The notes under the pieces: model-generated | Database searches by the model: none | Seen by the model: the letters and a program-made list of their open reading frames with translations, nothing else | Told to the model about the DNA's origin: nothing | Position numbers and translations under genes: made by a program | Origin: an uncultured Acholeplasmataceae bacterium | Lineage (GTDB): Bacteria > Bacillota_I > Bacilli_A > RF39 > UBA660 | Length of the DNA: 25,474 bases | Assembly (NCBI GenBank): GCA_905203475.1 | Contig: CAJKWD010000014.1 | Location: 1-25,474 of the forward strand | Reading direction: 5' to 3' | Part shown: positions 24,273 through 25,474 of the stretch, piece after piece | How positions within the stretch are numbered: position 1 is the first letter of the stretch | Layout of the letters: each line of letters begins with the position of its first letter

Positions 24273-24762
24273 GTTTGAATGTTCCTTTATATTTTCTTAT
24301 AAAAAAGATAAATGCGATGGTAATAGGAAGTATAATTAACACAGGATATCCAATTTTACTTGTAAATAATAGATAACAATATCCCAAAAAAGGAATTGTT
24401 GTAATATGATTTACCTCTCCAATTAAATATTCACTTGATAGGAAAAGACCATCTTGAATGACATAAGTATATTCATTCTTATTTGTTTTCATAACATCTT
24501 CAACATGGTCCAAAGCTACTTCATGTTTTCCTTGTTTTGTATCATAATACATAATTTGATCATTCTTTTTTACTTGCTCTTTCTTTTTTACCGCAATTAA
24601 TAAATCTCCTTTATCAAAAGAACCTACATCTTTTTTTAATCCCATAATGGTTACATTACCAATTTGACTACTAGAAAATTGACTAAAAGTAAACAAGAAA
24701 AAAGTAGTGGTGAATACCAACAACATATAACAAATAAGAAAAATATACTTCAAGATTTTCAT
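24253..24762 (-). CDS. SipW-like pseudo-peptidase (catalytic Ser replaced by Lys)
   Basis: A 169-residue protein with TM near 5-28, a beta domain and a C-terminal TM near 136-155. Aligned on the conserved GDLL nine residues past the active site, the Ser position is K44 in GLKKDV. The THRV His position reads D85, with H86 one residue later, so neither Ser-His nor an obvious Ser-Lys dyad can form. It shares KNDQIMYY and SSEYLIG with the inactive copy at 6293-6823. First gene of the 24762-18525 operon, with GGTGA 6 nt before ATG. The reading frame is intact; like its sibling it is coupled to a TasA-like gene. Confidence 0.68.
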   Translation of the reverse strand: MKILKYIFLICYMLLVFTTTFFLFTFSQFSSSQIGNVTIMGLKKDVGSFDKGDLLIAVKKKEQVKKNDQIMYYDTKQGKHEVALDHVEDVMKTNKNEYTYVIQDGLFLSSEYLIGEVNHITTIPFLGYCYLLFTSKIGYPVLIILPITIAFIFFIRKYKGTFKHEKNKN

Positions 24763-24773
24763 CTACTATCACC

Positions 24774-24808
24774 ATTATAATCATATCATAAATATTTTTG
24801 TTTGCAAA
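24774..24808 (-). promoter_or_regulatory. Predicted promoter of the 24762-18525 operon
   Basis: On the - strand TTTGCA (24808-24803), 17-bp spacer, TATGAT (24785-24780); a TATAAT (24779-24774) immediately downstream is an alternative -10 but without a good -35. The -35 region lies inside the palindrome 24795-24814. Confidence 0.4.
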
Positions 24809-24814
24809 CAAAAA
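24795..24814. promoter_or_regulatory. 20-bp perfect palindrome, candidate operator
   Basis: TTTTTGTTTGCAAACAAAAA is perfectly self-complementary. It covers the -35 region of the operon that starts at 24762, the usual place for a dimeric repressor. Its A run also forms the U tract of the preceding terminator, so part of the symmetry could be incidental. Confidence 0.45.
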
Positions 24815-24836
24815 GCCAGTATTTTATCGACTGACT
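24810..24836 (-). terminator. Intrinsic terminator of the 214-residue gene
   Basis: Stem AGTCAGT / ACTGGCT (24836-24830 and 24820-24814, one G-U pair), 9-nt loop holding the TAA stop codon, then 5 T residues on the - strand. Confidence 0.65.
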
Positions 24837-25468
24837 TTCACTTTCTTTTTTTCTGCTTTCTGACTTTTCTTTTCAGGATTTAAATATTTTTGAATCCCCA
24901 TATCTAATTTAAAAAAATATTGGCTATAAATTTGGTGATAAGAATCATCAAAGTTATTTAAATATTGATCTAACAAAGTTGAAATATCTTTTTTTAATTG
25001 ATTCACTTGAAAGAAATCCATACGATCATGTTCTATAAAGTAATTAACGATATCTTCCGTACTACGAGAAGTAAAATCATTATATGCCGAAGTATTAGAT
25101 GGCACATAAAATTCATAAATACATGCCTGTAACTGATTTAAATTCTTTTGAATATTTAATACTACTTTTTGTTTTCCGATCTCAGTTAAACCCTTAGGTA
25201 CTTTTTTATCACGATCTAGCTTTTCTATCTCATTTTCTGCTTCTGCTTCTTTACGAGCAACACACCAATCATTAAAATGCGTAATTAAAGTATGAGAAAT
25301 AAATTTTCTTTCTTCTTCTTTTAAAGGTACAGGAGAACTTGCTTCAATTTTTTTTGTGATTTCTTCTAACTCCAATGTAGAGAATGACTTTAATAACCCG
25401 ATTGCAGTTGTTAAAATATGTTCTCTTAATTTGTTGTATTGATCTTGTAACATAACAACTTCATCCAT
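24824..25468 (-). CDS. Unrecognised helical soluble protein, 5' end possibly beyond the window
   Basis: 214 codons are seen from ATG 25468. The frame is open to the window edge (GAG-AAT before the ATG) and no convincing Shine-Dalgarno is visible, so the true start may lie upstream of the window. The protein has no TM or signal, is Lys/Glu/Gln-rich and mainly helical, and ends in a very basic tail (EKKSQKAEKKKVKVSR) that could bind nucleic acid or membrane. No family recognised. It is separated by a terminator from the SipW/AAA+ operon but runs in the same direction. Confidence 0.65.
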   Translation of the reverse strand: MDEVVMLQDQYNKLREHILTTAIGLLKSFSTLELEEITKKIEASSPVPLKEEERKFISHTLITHFNDWCVARKEAEAENEIEKLDRDKKVPKGLTEIGKQKVVLNIQKNLNQLQACIYEFYVPSNTSAYNDFTSRSTEDIVNYFIEHDRMDFFQVNQLKKDISTLLDQYLNNFDDSYHQIYSQYFFKLDMGIQKYLNPEKKSQKAEKKKVKVSR

Positions 25469-25474
25469 ATTCTC

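Overview
The window is AT-rich, uses strong Shine-Dalgarno sites and encodes the sporulation ATPase SpoIVA, so it comes from an endospore-forming Firmicute. Clear use of TGA as a stop (for example the ATGA overlap at 6293-6296) argues against a Mollicute code. The overall look is that of gut Bacilli of the Erysipelotrichales/RF39 kind, but that placement is inference only.

Left flank (1-3449): ordinary genes. A RodA-type SEDS glycosyltransferase on the + strand ends in an intrinsic terminator. Convergent to it, on the - strand, are spoIVA (with a good SigE-like promoter) and a small CmpB-type membrane protein.

The rest (3449-25474) is one unusual surface/secretion locus, almost all on the - strand. 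It contains four SipW-type signal-peptidase-like genes, each followed directly, with overlap or near-overlap, by a short single-span secreted beta protein of the TasA/camelysin type. Two of the four peptidases keep the Ser-His catalytic residues (5127-5702, 19111-19692). The other two (6293-6823, 24253-24762) have lost both and look like conserved pseudo-enzymes. Further exported proteins are two large paralogous TasA-like proteins (3475-4497, 15675-16655), a related membrane-anchored protein (16636-17352), a lone + strand TasA-like gene (17926-18516) and a 2374-residue beta-solenoid giant (8535-15659) with about 30 repeats of the form YGGGN...T.V.l.GG and no sortase motif or C-terminal anchor.

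The upstream operon (24762 to 18525) also encodes a membrane-anchored McrB-like AAA+ ATPase and a DUF2357 (McrC-N-like) partner without a visible nuclease, plus an unrecognised soluble protein. Other unrecognised helical cytosolic proteins are at 6878-8416 and 24824-25468. A 41-codon gene at 8400-8525 bridges the giant gene and its downstream neighbour.

Apparent transcription units on the - strand: 25468-24824 (terminator); 24762-18525 (terminator); 17739-17428 (terminator); 17352-6878; 6823-4583; 4497-3475 (terminator); 3395-1369. My reading is that this is a fibre or surface-appendage export and assembly system. TasA-like subunits would be processed by active SipW enzymes and possibly chaperoned by inactive SipW paralogs, a giant beta-solenoid would be the main adhesin or shell, and a membrane AAA+ motor of McrB type, uncoupled from DNA cleavage, would work with it. 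Family calls rest on motifs read by eye; the system-level function is inference.
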